A stretch of DNA of 64,000 bases, taken from contig UYJD01000009.1 in the NCBI GenBank assembly GCA_900618795.1, positions 503,823 to 567,822 of the forward strand, written 5' to 3'. The DNA comes from Cyanodermella asteris (taxonomy: Eukaryota > Ascomycota > Lecanoromycetes > Ostropales > Stictidaceae). The stretch's first letter is position 1. Each line of letters starts with the position of its first letter. The notes under the pieces are model-generated. The model was not told the origin of the DNA. It made no database searches and was given only the letters and a program-made list of their open reading frames with translations. Shown here piece by piece: positions 54,932 to 64,000 of this stretch. A program made the position numbers and the translations under genes.

Positions 54932-56206
54932 ATGCCGCCCCGCGCGGCCAACAACATCAGCGACGTCGAGGTCGCTCTCGTCGCACCAAACTGCGTCGAG
55001 ACCTCCTCCATCATGGTCGAGGGCTCCCGGGGGAGGTGGATGAGGCACCATCTCTCCATTCACGACTCACATCGTGAATTTGCCTTGCACATGAGCAAGG
55101 GGAGTGCGTTCCGCCAACTTGGCGTCCGGGCCGTCACGGTCCGAGTGTACATTGACGGTGTGTTCCGGTGCGAGAAGCACTGGGAGACGATGGCCGGCGA
55201 CCAGCTGGTCGTCAAGGAGATTCCCAATGGCCTGCGGGGCCGAAAGGACCGCCCTCTCATCTTCGGCGACGAGGCCGTCAAGGTGACGTTCCGGGAGGCT
55301 CGCCGGGGGCCCGACAGGAAGTGGGTGCCCACGGGGCTCGAGTACCGACGGGACTTCCTCTTGAGGGTCGCCGGTCAGGAGAAGGAGGAGGGCAAGAAGG
55401 GGTCCGCCGCAGGCAAGCGGTCTCGCGGTGTTGTGGAGGTCGACGGACAGACCGAGAGGGCTGAGAAGCGTGCGCGCTTCGAGGCAAAGTCTTCCGGCAC
55501 TGCCAGCCAGAAGGCTTCGAGGACGGTCAAGGATGCTGGCAACATCAAGAAGCAGCAGCGCCGAGCTGCGATGCAGCTTCAAGAGTCTTCTCTCTCATCT
55601 GGATCGGTCGCCGACGCCGCCACCACAACCACAACCACAACCACCACAGCTAACACCACCACCGCCAGCATACCTGCTGCCGCTTCTCCTGGTCCTGCCG
55701 CCTCCGCCCCCTCCACCGCCCCCGACGCCTCCCGCAAGCCGCTGGACACGCTGCCGGCCAACAAGAAACTCCCCCCAGCAAAGGCCACCGTCAAGGAACC
55801 TCGCCAGGCCACTCCCGCCACCAAGCAGCTCCTCTCCTGGCTCCAAAGCCACACTCGCACCGGCCCGCCAACCGCAGACGAGTACGCGACGCTCGGAAGC
55901 CTCGTCGAGTCGCTGGCCAGCATCGAGTCGGCAACACTCGAGAAGGGCGAGAGAGAGGACCTGGGGCTCGTCCTGAACCTGCTCTACCACGTGCGGCACT
56001 TGTTCGGTCCCAGCAAGAGCATGAGGGCGCTCGCGAGGGAGCTGTCGGAGCGGCTGGAGCTGACGGTGTTGAGCCGGGAGGGATTCCGCGTTTACCTGGA
56101 TGCGTTGGCCGGGTGCGATAATTGGCTGGGCAGGGCTACCAAGAAGACGTTGTCGGAATGGGGTTGGTATTTGGGTGTGTTCTCGTGTTGGGAGGTCGAT
56201 GAATGA
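54932..56206 (+). CDS. unknown protein, paralogue B (same plan as paralogue A)
   Basis: A single-exon protein of 424 aa. Residues about 10-150 match the N-domain of paralogue A: VEVALVAPNCVETSSIMVEG, RAVTVRVYIDGVFRCEKHW and LIFGDEAVKVTFREARRG, which aligns with FQFGERSLKVVVQQAR. The linker at about 155-285 is basic (KRSRGVVEVDG, EKRARFEAK) and then Thr/Ala/Pro-rich, with a run of nine Thr. The C-domain holds QLLSWLQSHTRTGPPTADEY, LGLVLNLLYHVRHLFG and SMRALARELSERLEL, matching A around PTADE and the following helices. The linker is much shorter than in A. Identity outside the shared segments is low, so the duplication is probably old. Function unknown; nuclear location inferred. Confidence 0.75.
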   Translation: MPPRAANNISDVEVALVAPNCVETSSIMVEGSRGRWMRHHLSIHDSHREFALHMSKGSAFRQLGVRAVTVRVYIDGVFRCEKHWETMAGDQLVVKEIPNGLRGRKDRPLIFGDEAVKVTFREARRGPDRKWVPTGLEYRRDFLLRVAGQEKEEGKKGSAAGKRSRGVVEVDGQTERAEKRARFEAKSSGTASQKASRTVKDAGNIKKQQRRAAMQLQESSLSSGSVADAATTTTTTTTTANTTTASIPAAASPGPAASAPSTAPDASRKPLDTLPANKKLPPAKATVKEPRQATPATKQLLSWLQSHTRTGPPTADEYATLGSLVESLASIESATLEKGEREDLGLVLNLLYHVRHLFGPSKSMRALARELSERLELTVLSREGFRVYLDALAGCDNWLGRATKKTLSEWGWYLGVFSCWEVDE

Positions 56207-56389
56207 TGCTATGGCTTGCTGGTCCTTGGTTTGAGACAGGTGACCTTCGGGTTCGCTATTTGTCGACAAGGGCTACCCGCAAACATCAACCCGAGCAGCA
56301 TGCTCGGATCGTCTCTAGTCTATAATGGTCGGGTAGCTTGATGACTGAATGAATTTATTGAATCTGAAACTATGAAGACAAATCGTAAT

Positions 56390-57277
56390 CTACCTATCCA
56401 CCGAACATTGAATGAGCCCGTTGGGATCCGACTGAGGCGCATACACCTCAGCATCCTTGCCGGTGTTCTTGAGATCCTTGTGCCAGCTCAAGTCGATTTC
56501 GAAGTAGTGCTTGTTCGGCAAAGCATAGTCCACGCCCTGGACGCCCTCTTCCTTTGCCAAAATCTGCTCGCACATCTTGTACATGGTGCCCTGCACGCTC
56601 GGGCTCTCCTCCTTGGCAAAGGTGCCGAATGTGATGTCTCTGACTGTGTTGTACGCCCGATCAAAGGCCTCCGCATTGCTATTGACCTCGTCCAAGGTCT
56701 TGAAAGCCTTCCATCTCCAGCTCGCGTCCACGCTTGTGCTCAAGATACGGTCCCATGTCGGCTTCAAAATCGTGTACTCGTCGGTGTGGAATCCGTGGAA
56801 TGCACTTCCGGTGCTCTTCAGAACCAGCAGATCCTTGATACTGCTCTTCACGCTGATATCTGTGGTTTCTCTTCGCGCGACTGCCTCGACGATCTTCAAG
56901 TCGCTTCCGTCACGGTGGAAGCTGTGGGGATGTGGTGCCCCGTCGACGTTCATGCGGGTCCATCGGTGCTGGATGACGTTGGTCGTGGCAACGTGGATAT
57001 GTGGGTATGTGGTGATGAAGTGCTGAGCAAGGGTCGCGGCATAGAGCTCAGAGGGCAGGACTGGGAACTGTTTGGCGATGATGTAGCATGTCTGCTTCAT
57101 TGTGTCGGTGGGCACGACCACGATGTTGTCGGCGGCCGTGTATGAGGTTGCAATGTCGCCTTCGAGCATGACACTGACGGTGAACTCGGCGACTGTCTGG
57201 GTGTTATCTGGGTTGCGGTGGACTTTGTAGACCCGAACATTGTCCTTGCCATATCTACCACGAGTAAGGGTAGGCAT
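56390..57277 (-). CDS. uaZ: urate oxidase (uricase)
   Basis: Oxidises urate to 5-hydroxyisourate in purine breakdown, normally in peroxisomes. A single exon of 295 aa, slightly shorter than the usual 300. The tandem T-fold halves are visible: RYGKDNVRVYKV, the active-site segment IVVVPTDTMKQTCYIIAK, HVATTNVIQHRWTRM, VLKSTGSAFHGFHTDEYT and the closing PNKHYFEIDLSWHKDL and YAPQSDPNGLIQCSV. Catalytic Lys, Thr, Arg, Gln and Asn regions appear intact. The protein ends QCSVDR with no peroxisomal SKL-type tripeptide. The last codon overlaps a possible donor (AG|GTAGAT), so a short unseen final exon is possible, but I found no downstream exon ending SKL. Intron-free here, unlike the intron-bearing Aspergillus gene. 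Enzyme call firm. Confidence 0.93.
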   Translation of the reverse strand: MPTLTRGRYGKDNVRVYKVHRNPDNTQTVAEFTVSVMLEGDIATSYTAADNIVVVPTDTMKQTCYIIAKQFPVLPSELYAATLAQHFITTYPHIHVATTNVIQHRWTRMNVDGAPHPHSFHRDGSDLKIVEAVARRETTDISVKSSIKDLLVLKSTGSAFHGFHTDEYTILKPTWDRILSTSVDASWRWKAFKTLDEVNSNAEAFDRAYNTVRDITFGTFAKEESPSVQGTMYKMCEQILAKEEGVQGVDYALPNKHYFEIDLSWHKDLKNTGKDAEVYAPQSDPNGLIQCSVDR

Positions 57278-58299
57278 GTTGGATATCTGAAGATTGTTCT
57301 AGGGTGATGTGAATTGGATACAATAGTCTGTCACTGGATAGAAAAGGATCAATTGGACAGAGAGCAAGTCTATCTTCTTTCTCGAAAATGTATATAGGAA
57401 AGTGAACTAGTGGTCAGAAGGCAGAATCAAAGGATGTTAGAGGATGCTTATGTATGCCCGCCAGCGTACAGTCAGTGGAGCGTCCGTGGAGGGATGAGTC
57501 GGAGGTCTCCGAGCATCAGAGCAGAAAAGCGTAGGAAGCCGACCAAGCTCGAGGTCCATGGCCGCGGGGCACTCCGACGACGACGTGGAGCAAGCACGAG
57601 CAAGGGCTGACGCGGGCTGCCGGGAGGCCTTTGGAACGTCGATTGTCATATTCGAAGCCGTGGTGTGAAGCCGTCGAGCATCCAGGTCGCGATAGCTTAT
57701 CAGAGTGCCATGTGTTCCATGTGCAAGTGACGGTCTCGTCCCTGGGTAACGCGAAGAGCAGACAAGACGAGAACGCGCCGCTGCCAGCACCTCCACCACC
57801 ACCACTATCAGCGACTCCGAATCGGCCGACGCCATTCTGGCCCTTGCTGGGCGCAAAACAAGCGAAACCTCCAGCCCTCGTCGACAGCCAATCACGCAAC
57901 GGCAGCTCTGACCAGCATTGCGGCTCAAGCCAGTCGTCTGCTTGCTCCACCCCGGAAACAGGAACAGGCATCGCGACACGACCGGCCCCGTCGCGCGGCT
58001 CTCGGTTTTGCTTGCTCTCGAGACCGGTTTCCAGATCTGGAAGGCTCCGAATAGCCTCATCGTGAGCTTGCTGTTCACGCCTGGTCCAGTTTCAGATCCC
58101 AACATCGTCCTCAGCCTCCGCCCGCCGAGCCACCACGCATTACGACCCTGAATTCACGAGCAGCCACGCATTGACGCCACACATTGAACACAAGAGGAGG
58201 AGCACACATCTATACGCATACACTTCAGATGGCCAGCAGCCGCGCGCCGACATCTGATGACTCCAGAAAAGTCCGTATAGCTTCACGGCCACTGCCTCA
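57278..58299. promoter_or_regulatory. divergent promoter between urate oxidase and the Rictor-like gene
   Basis: About 1 kb between divergent starts. A single GATA-type site (AGATAG on the minus strand, 57370-57375) lies about 95 bp upstream of the uricase ATG and would suit nitrogen control by an AreA-like factor; this is weak evidence. Overlapping frames at 57437-58105 look like shadows in GC-rich leader DNA. Confidence 0.4.
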
Positions 58300-61200
58300 A
58301 TGGCACCTGCCGGCGGTCCGCTAGCAACGCCCACTCAAGCCTCCTTCACTCGCCTTCGGTCCGATAGCAAGGATGCCATTGTCGATAGATCCCCTGCCCG
58401 GGGCATGGACGGCCTTGCCGTGCCCCCAGCCAAGCTCGACGCTCGTAGTCTGTCAAACAACTCCATCTTCGGGCCTCGTTCTGTCGCCGGGACGGCGGCC
58501 CCGGGCTCCTTCTCGTCGAATCTCAAGACTACCAATGGCGCAAGGTCCCTCAATCCTGGAGGTCTGCGCATCGATTTTGGGGGGTCTTACGTCAACAGGG
58601 ACCAAGAATCATTGTCGGCGGGTGCCTTTGGTACCGAGCAGGAGGCAAGCGAGAAGAGGCAGGCTGAATTCAAGGAGGCCATCAACAAGGAGCTGAAGAT
58701 CAAGACGGGGAGCGAGAATTTGTTGGAAGCGCTCATGACTAAGAGCAACGCGAAACAGACCAAAGATCAGAGAATCAAGGTGGAGAATGAGTTGAGGTCC
58801 AGCGACCGCAAGATCGAAGAGTTGAAGGGCCGACTGAAAGAGGAGATTGAGAGGTCAAAGTTCTCTGCAGCAATGGCAAGACCGGGCACACCTAGCATGC
58901 AACCGAGACCAAGTTTTGTAAGCAATCGCGAGGTCCTCACAAACGATGCAGGACGAAGCAGCTTTGATGATGACGAGGGCACCATGGAGTTTGAAGACCG
59001 CGACGAGGACGATGAGGAAGAGGAGAGCCCCAGTTTTGTGCTTGGTGAGATCCTCGAGACCTTGGAACGCGACGGCATGCTACCAGATTACTATGTCAGC
59101 AGAGCCAATGCCCTGGTCGAACTACTGCAAAGGCACCCATCACTCAAGTACGACTTGGCCTGGAGCATATTCGGTCTAAGAGTCCAAACAATGCTGCTCA
59201 GCCAGAGTCGAGACGTTGTTGCTGCTGGGTACAGACTCACCAGGCACGCCATGGGCGACCGGAAATCGCTACAAACTATCAGGGAGCTTCAGACGGACGC
59301 GCTGGTGGTGATTTCGTTGGCCAAAGATGACAAATCGCGAATAGAACGAGAGCAAGCTTTGAAGTTCGTCCGTGCCTTCATCGATGTCAAGGATGGGGTA
59401 CGAGAACTTTCAAACGCCGTTATACGCGCCGTCGTCTCGGTTGCCGAACATTATGAAGACAAGCTACGAAGCATGGCCCTCCTGACCTTGTCAGAGATTC
59501 TTGTTCGAGACCCGCATCTGCTAGTCGCAACCGGAGGGGTCCTACCCTTGGCCGAAGCCTTAAAAGATGGACACTATGGTGGAAGTGATGCGCTCATGAC
59601 CTCTTTCATGTACCTGGCGGATACACCAGAACTACGAAAGCTCCTTTACGTCGCTCAAGAACTTGAGGGACCTTTCCACCTTTTCTCCGACATACTAAAT
59701 GCTCATGTCAGTGAAGACCGACTACGAGCCGGGCTCAAGTCCATCACAGTATTGCTGAACTCCTGGCAGGGCTTGTTTGCCCTCTCACAAACTGGTTTCT
59801 CGAGTGTCACCTCCCTTCTACTGTCGTTGCAGCATCCATCTCCTCTGGCCCAAGACCTCATACTTGACCTGCTGTTTGACCTGCTACACATCCAGCCTCC
59901 ATCCTGGACGACTTCGTTCCTTGCGGGACGTCGTCTCACCACTTATGGGCGCGTCAGGACACTCCCCGAACCGGCAGCGGAAACCCCGGCAGGGAACACT
60001 TTCGATGATGCCGTGGAAAGACTCAGTCTCTTGGAGCATTGGACTACACTGCTTCTGACCATCTTTGTCCAATGCGGTCTAGTACCTTCGCTGACGAGTC
60101 TGGTAGAGGAGGCTGAAGAGCAGGCCATAGAACGGAAGGCTACCATCCTCCTTGCAGAGGTACAAAAACTTGCGGATCGAACGCTGCCCCCAAGCTTGAG
60201 CAGACCTCTCCAACCACTTTCAGCAGTGATGAAACTGCCGATAAACGCAGACATCACGGACGATGACTTCGGGCTTCAGAACATGGTATACCAGCTTGAC
60301 AGCGTCAGCAAGACGATGACTAGAACAGCACCAATCGGCCGTTTAAGGGGAAACTCTACCAGTTCCCAACCAGCGAGTATAGTGAAACCTTCTGCTCAAC
60401 AGGCAAAGACCAAGTACGCCCCCGACATCAACGAGGTTGTGTTTCGCGAGCTGTTGATGAATTCGCAAGTACTAAATCATGTCAATCTGATGAAATGGCG
60501 GTGGGACATCATCTACGACATCATCGAGGGACCGCTGTCAAATCCGCGGCTTTTTCATATGGCTGCCAATGATTCGAAGTGGTTAAAGCGCGTGATTAAT
60601 TGTTACCGACCGTTCAAATATCGCTTTAGCGAAATCCGGAATACGAAGCCGAATCAGCGTGTATATGTTCGCACGGGATGCCTACTCGTGAAGACGCTCC
60701 TCAAGTTCGACGTGGGAGTCCACTACCTACTGGAGAACAAGCTTTTCCGGCAGCTGGCAGAGTGCCTTGCACAGCTAGATCCTGCCAGCAACATCACCTC
60801 GTCACAGCCAATATTTGCTGCTGACAGAGTTCAGGAGACTCTCACAGGCGGCTATTTCCAAATTTTAGGAGCTCTCACAGGCGATAACAATGGCCTCGCC
60901 ATCTTATCGCGATGGCGGATGGTCAACATGTTCTACCATATTGTCGACCTCCATGAAAGGCCGGATCTGATTACTCTGCTCCTCGGAAATCTAGACTACA
61001 GCCTAGACAGTCATCTCAGAGTCATTCTATCCAAGGCATTAACAGCATGCGACAGGCCGATCCGCATAGTCGCTACTAGAATACTCAGGAAATACGCAAC
61101 GAAGACAGAGCAGAACGGCGACGGCACAAGCACAACATCCCCCGTTGCGTACTGGGCACTAAAACTGCTCATCACACAATTGTACGATCCATCGGTGGAA

Positions 61201-62562
61201 GTAAGTGAAGTTGCGGTACAGATCTTGCAAGAAGCATGTGATCGCAGCGAATACCTTGAATTTGTGGTCAGGTGCCGGCCTGCACTGGATCATCTTGGCG
61301 AGATCGGGGCCCCGTTGCTCCTGCGCTTCCTGTCGAGTTCAAATGGTTACAAGTACTTGAGCGGTCTGGACTATATCACTCAAGAGATGGATGACTGGTT
61401 CCTTGGTCGGAACGAGAAATACGTCGCCATCGTCGAGGCGAGCCTCGCTCGTGCTCTCGCATACGATCACGAGGGCAGGGGTCGCAATCGTTCTGCATCT
61501 ACTGGCGCACTTGACGACGAAGTTGGCCTCATCACCATCACTGGAGCCGCGGCCATGGTCCCGGTCGATCGGCTAGGTGATGTACCGCCACACTTCTACC
61601 GAGAACTTGTACGCACCCCAGATGGCTGCAGACTCTTCCAGGAATCTGGTCATTTCGAAGCGTTCTCGAGGCATATTCGCAACGCCGCGGACGCGGCAGA
61701 GATTGTGCACAGGCAAGGAGCATCCGCTTCAGCAGCTTCAAATCCAGACATGAAGGCGCAGGTCAAAGCTGCTACCGACCCGGAATCGATCCTGCGGGTC
61801 AAAGCTTGCCTTTGGGCTGTTGGCAACGTTGGCTCAATGGAGTTGGGCGCTGACTTTCTCGAGTCGTCTGGTGTTGTCGAACGTATCATAGTCCTTGCCA
61901 GGATGAGTACGGTCGTCACCTTGCGAGGCACCGCTTTCTTCGTCCTCGGCCTGATCTCACGGTCATGGCATGGTATGGAGATGCTAGCTGAACACGGATG
62001 GGATGCAGCAACAGATCAACTGGGCCGTAGCCTGGGATACATCCTGCCAGCCAAGTTGGATATCTTTTTCAATTTGAGGGATGCCAAATTATCCGGTCGT
62101 AGCATGCTACCTCCGCTTGCAAATCTTTCCCAGCTCAAACACAAAAACCCGGAAAATGGTGTACAGGGAGTTCAAGAGTGGGAGAAGAAGATCTATGCAT
62201 CAGTGGTCGAGGCTGGCAACACGGTCCTCCAGCGAAGGGCTCTGACTGACCTTGGCACAATCAAGGCTCGTCAACCGGACTTGTTCAAGAGCCCATCAGT
62301 GCTCAAGAACGTAATGTTCGTGTTCGAATGTCACACAATCAAGCTTCCTGTACGGCAGCGGGTCTTTGACATGTTCGACAAACAGGTAATGAGAATGATC
62401 GTTCTGGAAGAGAGCGACAGCGAAAGCGGCGAGGAGAGCAGCAGCGCGGATGATCCGATGTCCCCTGGGCATGCACGGAAAAGGAGCCAAACGGAAAAGG
62501 CTGCACATGTCGAGGGAGCCAGTAGCGGTCAACGGAGAAGGCCGAGATTTCATTCCAGTTGA
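58300..62562 (+). CDS. TORC2 subunit, Rictor/Ste20-like
   Basis: The Rictor-type scaffold of TOR complex 2, which controls AGC kinases, actin and plasma-membrane homeostasis; called Ste20 in fission yeast and Avo3/Tsc11 in budding yeast. A single 1420-codon exon. Residues 1-100 are Ser/Gly-rich; 110-195 form a charged helical HR1-like segment (KRQAEFKEAINKELKIK, IEELKGRLKEEIERSK). An acidic DEDDEEEESPSF precedes the helical-repeat body, which carries the Rictor N-terminal region (YDLAWSIFGLRVQTMLLS, REQALKFVRAFIDVK, GGVLPLAEALKDG), the middle region (NHVNLMKWRWDIIYDIIEG), the RasGEF-N-like part and the C-terminal Rictor-V region (FVLGLISRSWHGMEML, GWDAA). The end is acidic, then basic (HARKRSQTEK). 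Length and order fit the ascomycete family. Identification firm. Confidence 0.93.
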   Translation: MAPAGGPLATPTQASFTRLRSDSKDAIVDRSPARGMDGLAVPPAKLDARSLSNNSIFGPRSVAGTAAPGSFSSNLKTTNGARSLNPGGLRIDFGGSYVNRDQESLSAGAFGTEQEASEKRQAEFKEAINKELKIKTGSENLLEALMTKSNAKQTKDQRIKVENELRSSDRKIEELKGRLKEEIERSKFSAAMARPGTPSMQPRPSFVSNREVLTNDAGRSSFDDDEGTMEFEDRDEDDEEEESPSFVLGEILETLERDGMLPDYYVSRANALVELLQRHPSLKYDLAWSIFGLRVQTMLLSQSRDVVAAGYRLTRHAMGDRKSLQTIRELQTDALVVISLAKDDKSRIEREQALKFVRAFIDVKDGVRELSNAVIRAVVSVAEHYEDKLRSMALLTLSEILVRDPHLLVATGGVLPLAEALKDGHYGGSDALMTSFMYLADTPELRKLLYVAQELEGPFHLFSDILNAHVSEDRLRAGLKSITVLLNSWQGLFALSQTGFSSVTSLLLSLQHPSPLAQDLILDLLFDLLHIQPPSWTTSFLAGRRLTTYGRVRTLPEPAAETPAGNTFDDAVERLSLLEHWTTLLLTIFVQCGLVPSLTSLVEEAEEQAIERKATILLAEVQKLADRTLPPSLSRPLQPLSAVMKLPINADITDDDFGLQNMVYQLDSVSKTMTRTAPIGRLRGNSTSSQPASIVKPSAQQAKTKYAPDINEVVFRELLMNSQVLNHVNLMKWRWDIIYDIIEGPLSNPRLFHMAANDSKWLKRVINCYRPFKYRFSEIRNTKPNQRVYVRTGCLLVKTLLKFDVGVHYLLENKLFRQLAECLAQLDPASNITSSQPIFAADRVQETLTGGYFQILGALTGDNNGLAILSRWRMVNMFYHIVDLHERPDLITLLLGNLDYSLDSHLRVILSKALTACDRPIRIVATRILRKYATKTEQNGDGTSTTSPVAYWALKLLITQLYDPSVEVSEVAVQILQEACDRSEYLEFVVRCRPALDHLGEIGAPLLLRFLSSSNGYKYLSGLDYITQEMDDWFLGRNEKYVAIVEASLARALAYDHEGRGRNRSASTGALDDEVGLITITGAAAMVPVDRLGDVPPHFYRELVRTPDGCRLFQESGHFEAFSRHIRNAADAAEIVHRQGASASAASNPDMKAQVKAATDPESILRVKACLWAVGNVGSMELGADFLESSGVVERIIVLARMSTVVTLRGTAFFVLGLISRSWHGMEMLAEHGWDAATDQLGRSLGYILPAKLDIFFNLRDAKLSGRSMLPPLANLSQLKHKNPENGVQGVQEWEKKIYASVVEAGNTVLQRRALTDLGTIKARQPDLFKSPSVLKNVMFVFECHTIKLPVRQRVFDMFDKQVMRMIVLEESDSESGEESSSADDPMSPGHARKRSQTEKAAHVEGASSGQRRRPRFHSS

Positions 62563-62699
62563 TACGTCAGCTTGGGTAAATGACGAGACGATGCGAAGTG
62601 GTGTTAGTGGCGTTTGGCGCTTAGAGCGGCATCCTTCAACGAGATGCTTCCGCTTTACGCATACATTTTTGTTGGTGTATATGTCGCTATTGTGTTTTA
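62563..62699. other. 3' flank of the Rictor-like gene
   Basis: Short AT-richer flank; likely the transcript end. No specific signal is supported. Confidence 0.4.
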
Positions 62700-62767
62700 T
62701 TGAAAAGCAATAGGTTTCTCACGACTGCATGTACGATACCCCAGCGGCGTGCGTGCCGCGCTAGGGA

Positions 62768-63632
62768 AATGATTGTTTCATTGACGATGCACGATGGTAT
62801 TTTGTGTAGCAGATATTGTGTGAGAGACCAGTATCTCCATTCCGAAGCTAAACAATCGATGAACATGATCACAGGATCAGTGTTGACTCGATGGGACAGC
62901 GCAACTCGCAGCGGCAGAATTGAAAGATCTGCATGCTGTCGCTTTCCTGTAGTGAAAATAAATATCGCACCTCGCACAATGGATATACCATCAACCAGCA
63001 TCGTCATCGCGCTGCAGTGCTTCTGTAGTTTTATCTTGAGTTTGTCAGTACCAGAAACTATATCAAAGAAATTGTGGACTTATATCGTCTGGGTTCGCTT
63101 CCAGCGACCGCCAAACATTGTTGAATTCTCGGTCGCCACCGCTACAGTCGTGGCGGCACGCGAGCACAATTCGACCTACCCAAAAGGACACCAAGTAAGA
63201 GCAGCGTTTTTGCCAGTCGGTGGCTTTTTGCTGCTGAATCTGATAAGGCAGCCTCCTCAAGTACAAATGCGAGATCGCACAAGCGGCGCGACACCCACAC
63301 ATGGTGAATGCGGTCTAGTCCATCCATCGAACTGGCTCGGTACGTACGCCAACCACTCCGAGTCTCAGCATCATAGATTTATGTTTGGATCGCAAGTAAG
63401 ACCTGCGACGCGAACGAGAAGCTCAGAGGGACCGCGCTGGGAGGTCGAGAACTCCACGACACGCAAATTGGTTGTGAAAGTACGCACCGCTTGGTGGATG
63501 ATTTTTACATCTCTGCTCGATCATCTTCGATCTGGAGACTCACGACTTTGGCAGACAGATCGGAGCTTGGCTGCAGTATTCCAAGGTCCCAGAAGCGTGC
63601 AGCCGGCGAGACGAAGCGCATGCGCCATCTGA
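62768..63632 (+). CDS. orphan open reading frame at the right edge
   Basis: A frame open from 62700 to 63632 (310 codons); the first ATG is at 62768 (MIVSLTMHDGILCSR), giving 287 codons plus stop. No domain, signal peptide or repeat is recognised. The product is rich in Arg, Ser and Trp with scattered Cys, which is also how random frames look. A stop-free run this long is improbable in random DNA of this composition, and no real gene on the other strand explains it as a shadow. It may be a lineage-specific gene, part of a spliced gene, or chance. Confidence 0.25.
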
Positions 63633-64000
63633 TCCACCGACGGCCGCCAATGACGACTCTTCCTCTGGCCGGCAACAGACGTTAGTGATCACCGCAGCCC
63701 ATCAACGGCGTCGTCGCAGCACATCTGCGCCCTGTCAGTGGTCGGTCGAGCGTCGGACCTCTGGTTGCCGTGCGCTGCGTTGGGCGGTAGTGGCGTTGCC
63801 AGAGGAGCATCATCGACGATGCCTAATCCGAACCAGCAACGTTTGTTTGCACGCCGCTGCTCCAGGCCTCCTCTCGCGCCGACGGTGATGCTGAAGCCCT
63901 CGTCTCGGTATTTGAGTAACCTGTAAGTGTCCGTCGGCAGTGGAGAATCCCCGGATCTGCGGTCGTTTGGGACGTACAGAGGCTCGAGAGTCTCTCTTCC
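63633..64000. other. right-edge stretch, unresolved
   Basis: GC-rich DNA with coding-like words (for example a frame reading PSDPPTAANDDSSSGRQQ near 63608-63680) but no complete exon chain. It could be the beginning of a gene that continues outside the window. Confidence 0.3.

Overview
This window is nuclear DNA of a filamentous ascomycete (Pezizomycotina, most likely a dothideomycete; the class is inferred). The evidence is compact genes on both strands, short GT-AG introns of about 45-175 nt, and a Zn2Cys6 regulator, a hybrid histidine kinase, AusD-like methyltransferase remains, SRPK and Rictor-type genes. I reconstructed exon joins by reading splice sites and protein conservation, so they are models, not transcripts. 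No rRNA, tRNA, CRISPR or transposon coding region was recognised.

Layout. 0-5 kb: a GH128 glucanase gene carrying an in-frame stop, GTP cyclohydrolase II (riboflavin), and an OS-9-type ER lectin ending in RDEL. 5.9-7.8 kb: an unrecognised coiled-coil protein with Cys/His clusters. 7.8-13.7 kb: a gene desert with simple repeats. 13.7-25.4 kb: a dense housekeeping block with phospholipase C, a mini cupin, glutamate-cysteine ligase catalytic subunit, BUD32, glutamate-cysteine ligase modifier subunit, AP-1 sigma and MAF1. The two glutathione-synthesis subunits sit on either side of BUD32. 25.7-30.5 kb: a coiled-coil protein, a PTC7-like PP2C phosphatase and a small unknown gene.

31-36 kb: a small accessory group made of a Zn2Cys6 regulator with an apparent frameshift, an atypical SDR and a LigB-type extradiol dioxygenase, which could act together on an aromatic compound. 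36-46 kb: a hybrid histidine kinase with an apparent degenerate receiver domain, a decayed methyltransferase, an Oxidored-like mitochondrial protein, an MPPED-like metallophosphoesterase and an SRPK-type kinase. 46-51 kb: a 12-nt minisatellite, a secreted precursor with Kex2-site-separated repeats, and an Smr protein.

51.7-56.2 kb: two neighbouring same-strand genes for related proteins of unknown function (N-terminal beta-type domain, low-complexity linker, helical C-terminal domain). 56.4-62.6 kb: urate oxidase without a visible peroxisomal signal, and a Rictor/Ste20-like TORC2 subunit. The right edge holds an orphan open frame. The most promising undescribed items are the Kex2-repeat precursor at 47.8-48.5 kb and the paralogue pair at 51.7-56.2 kb.
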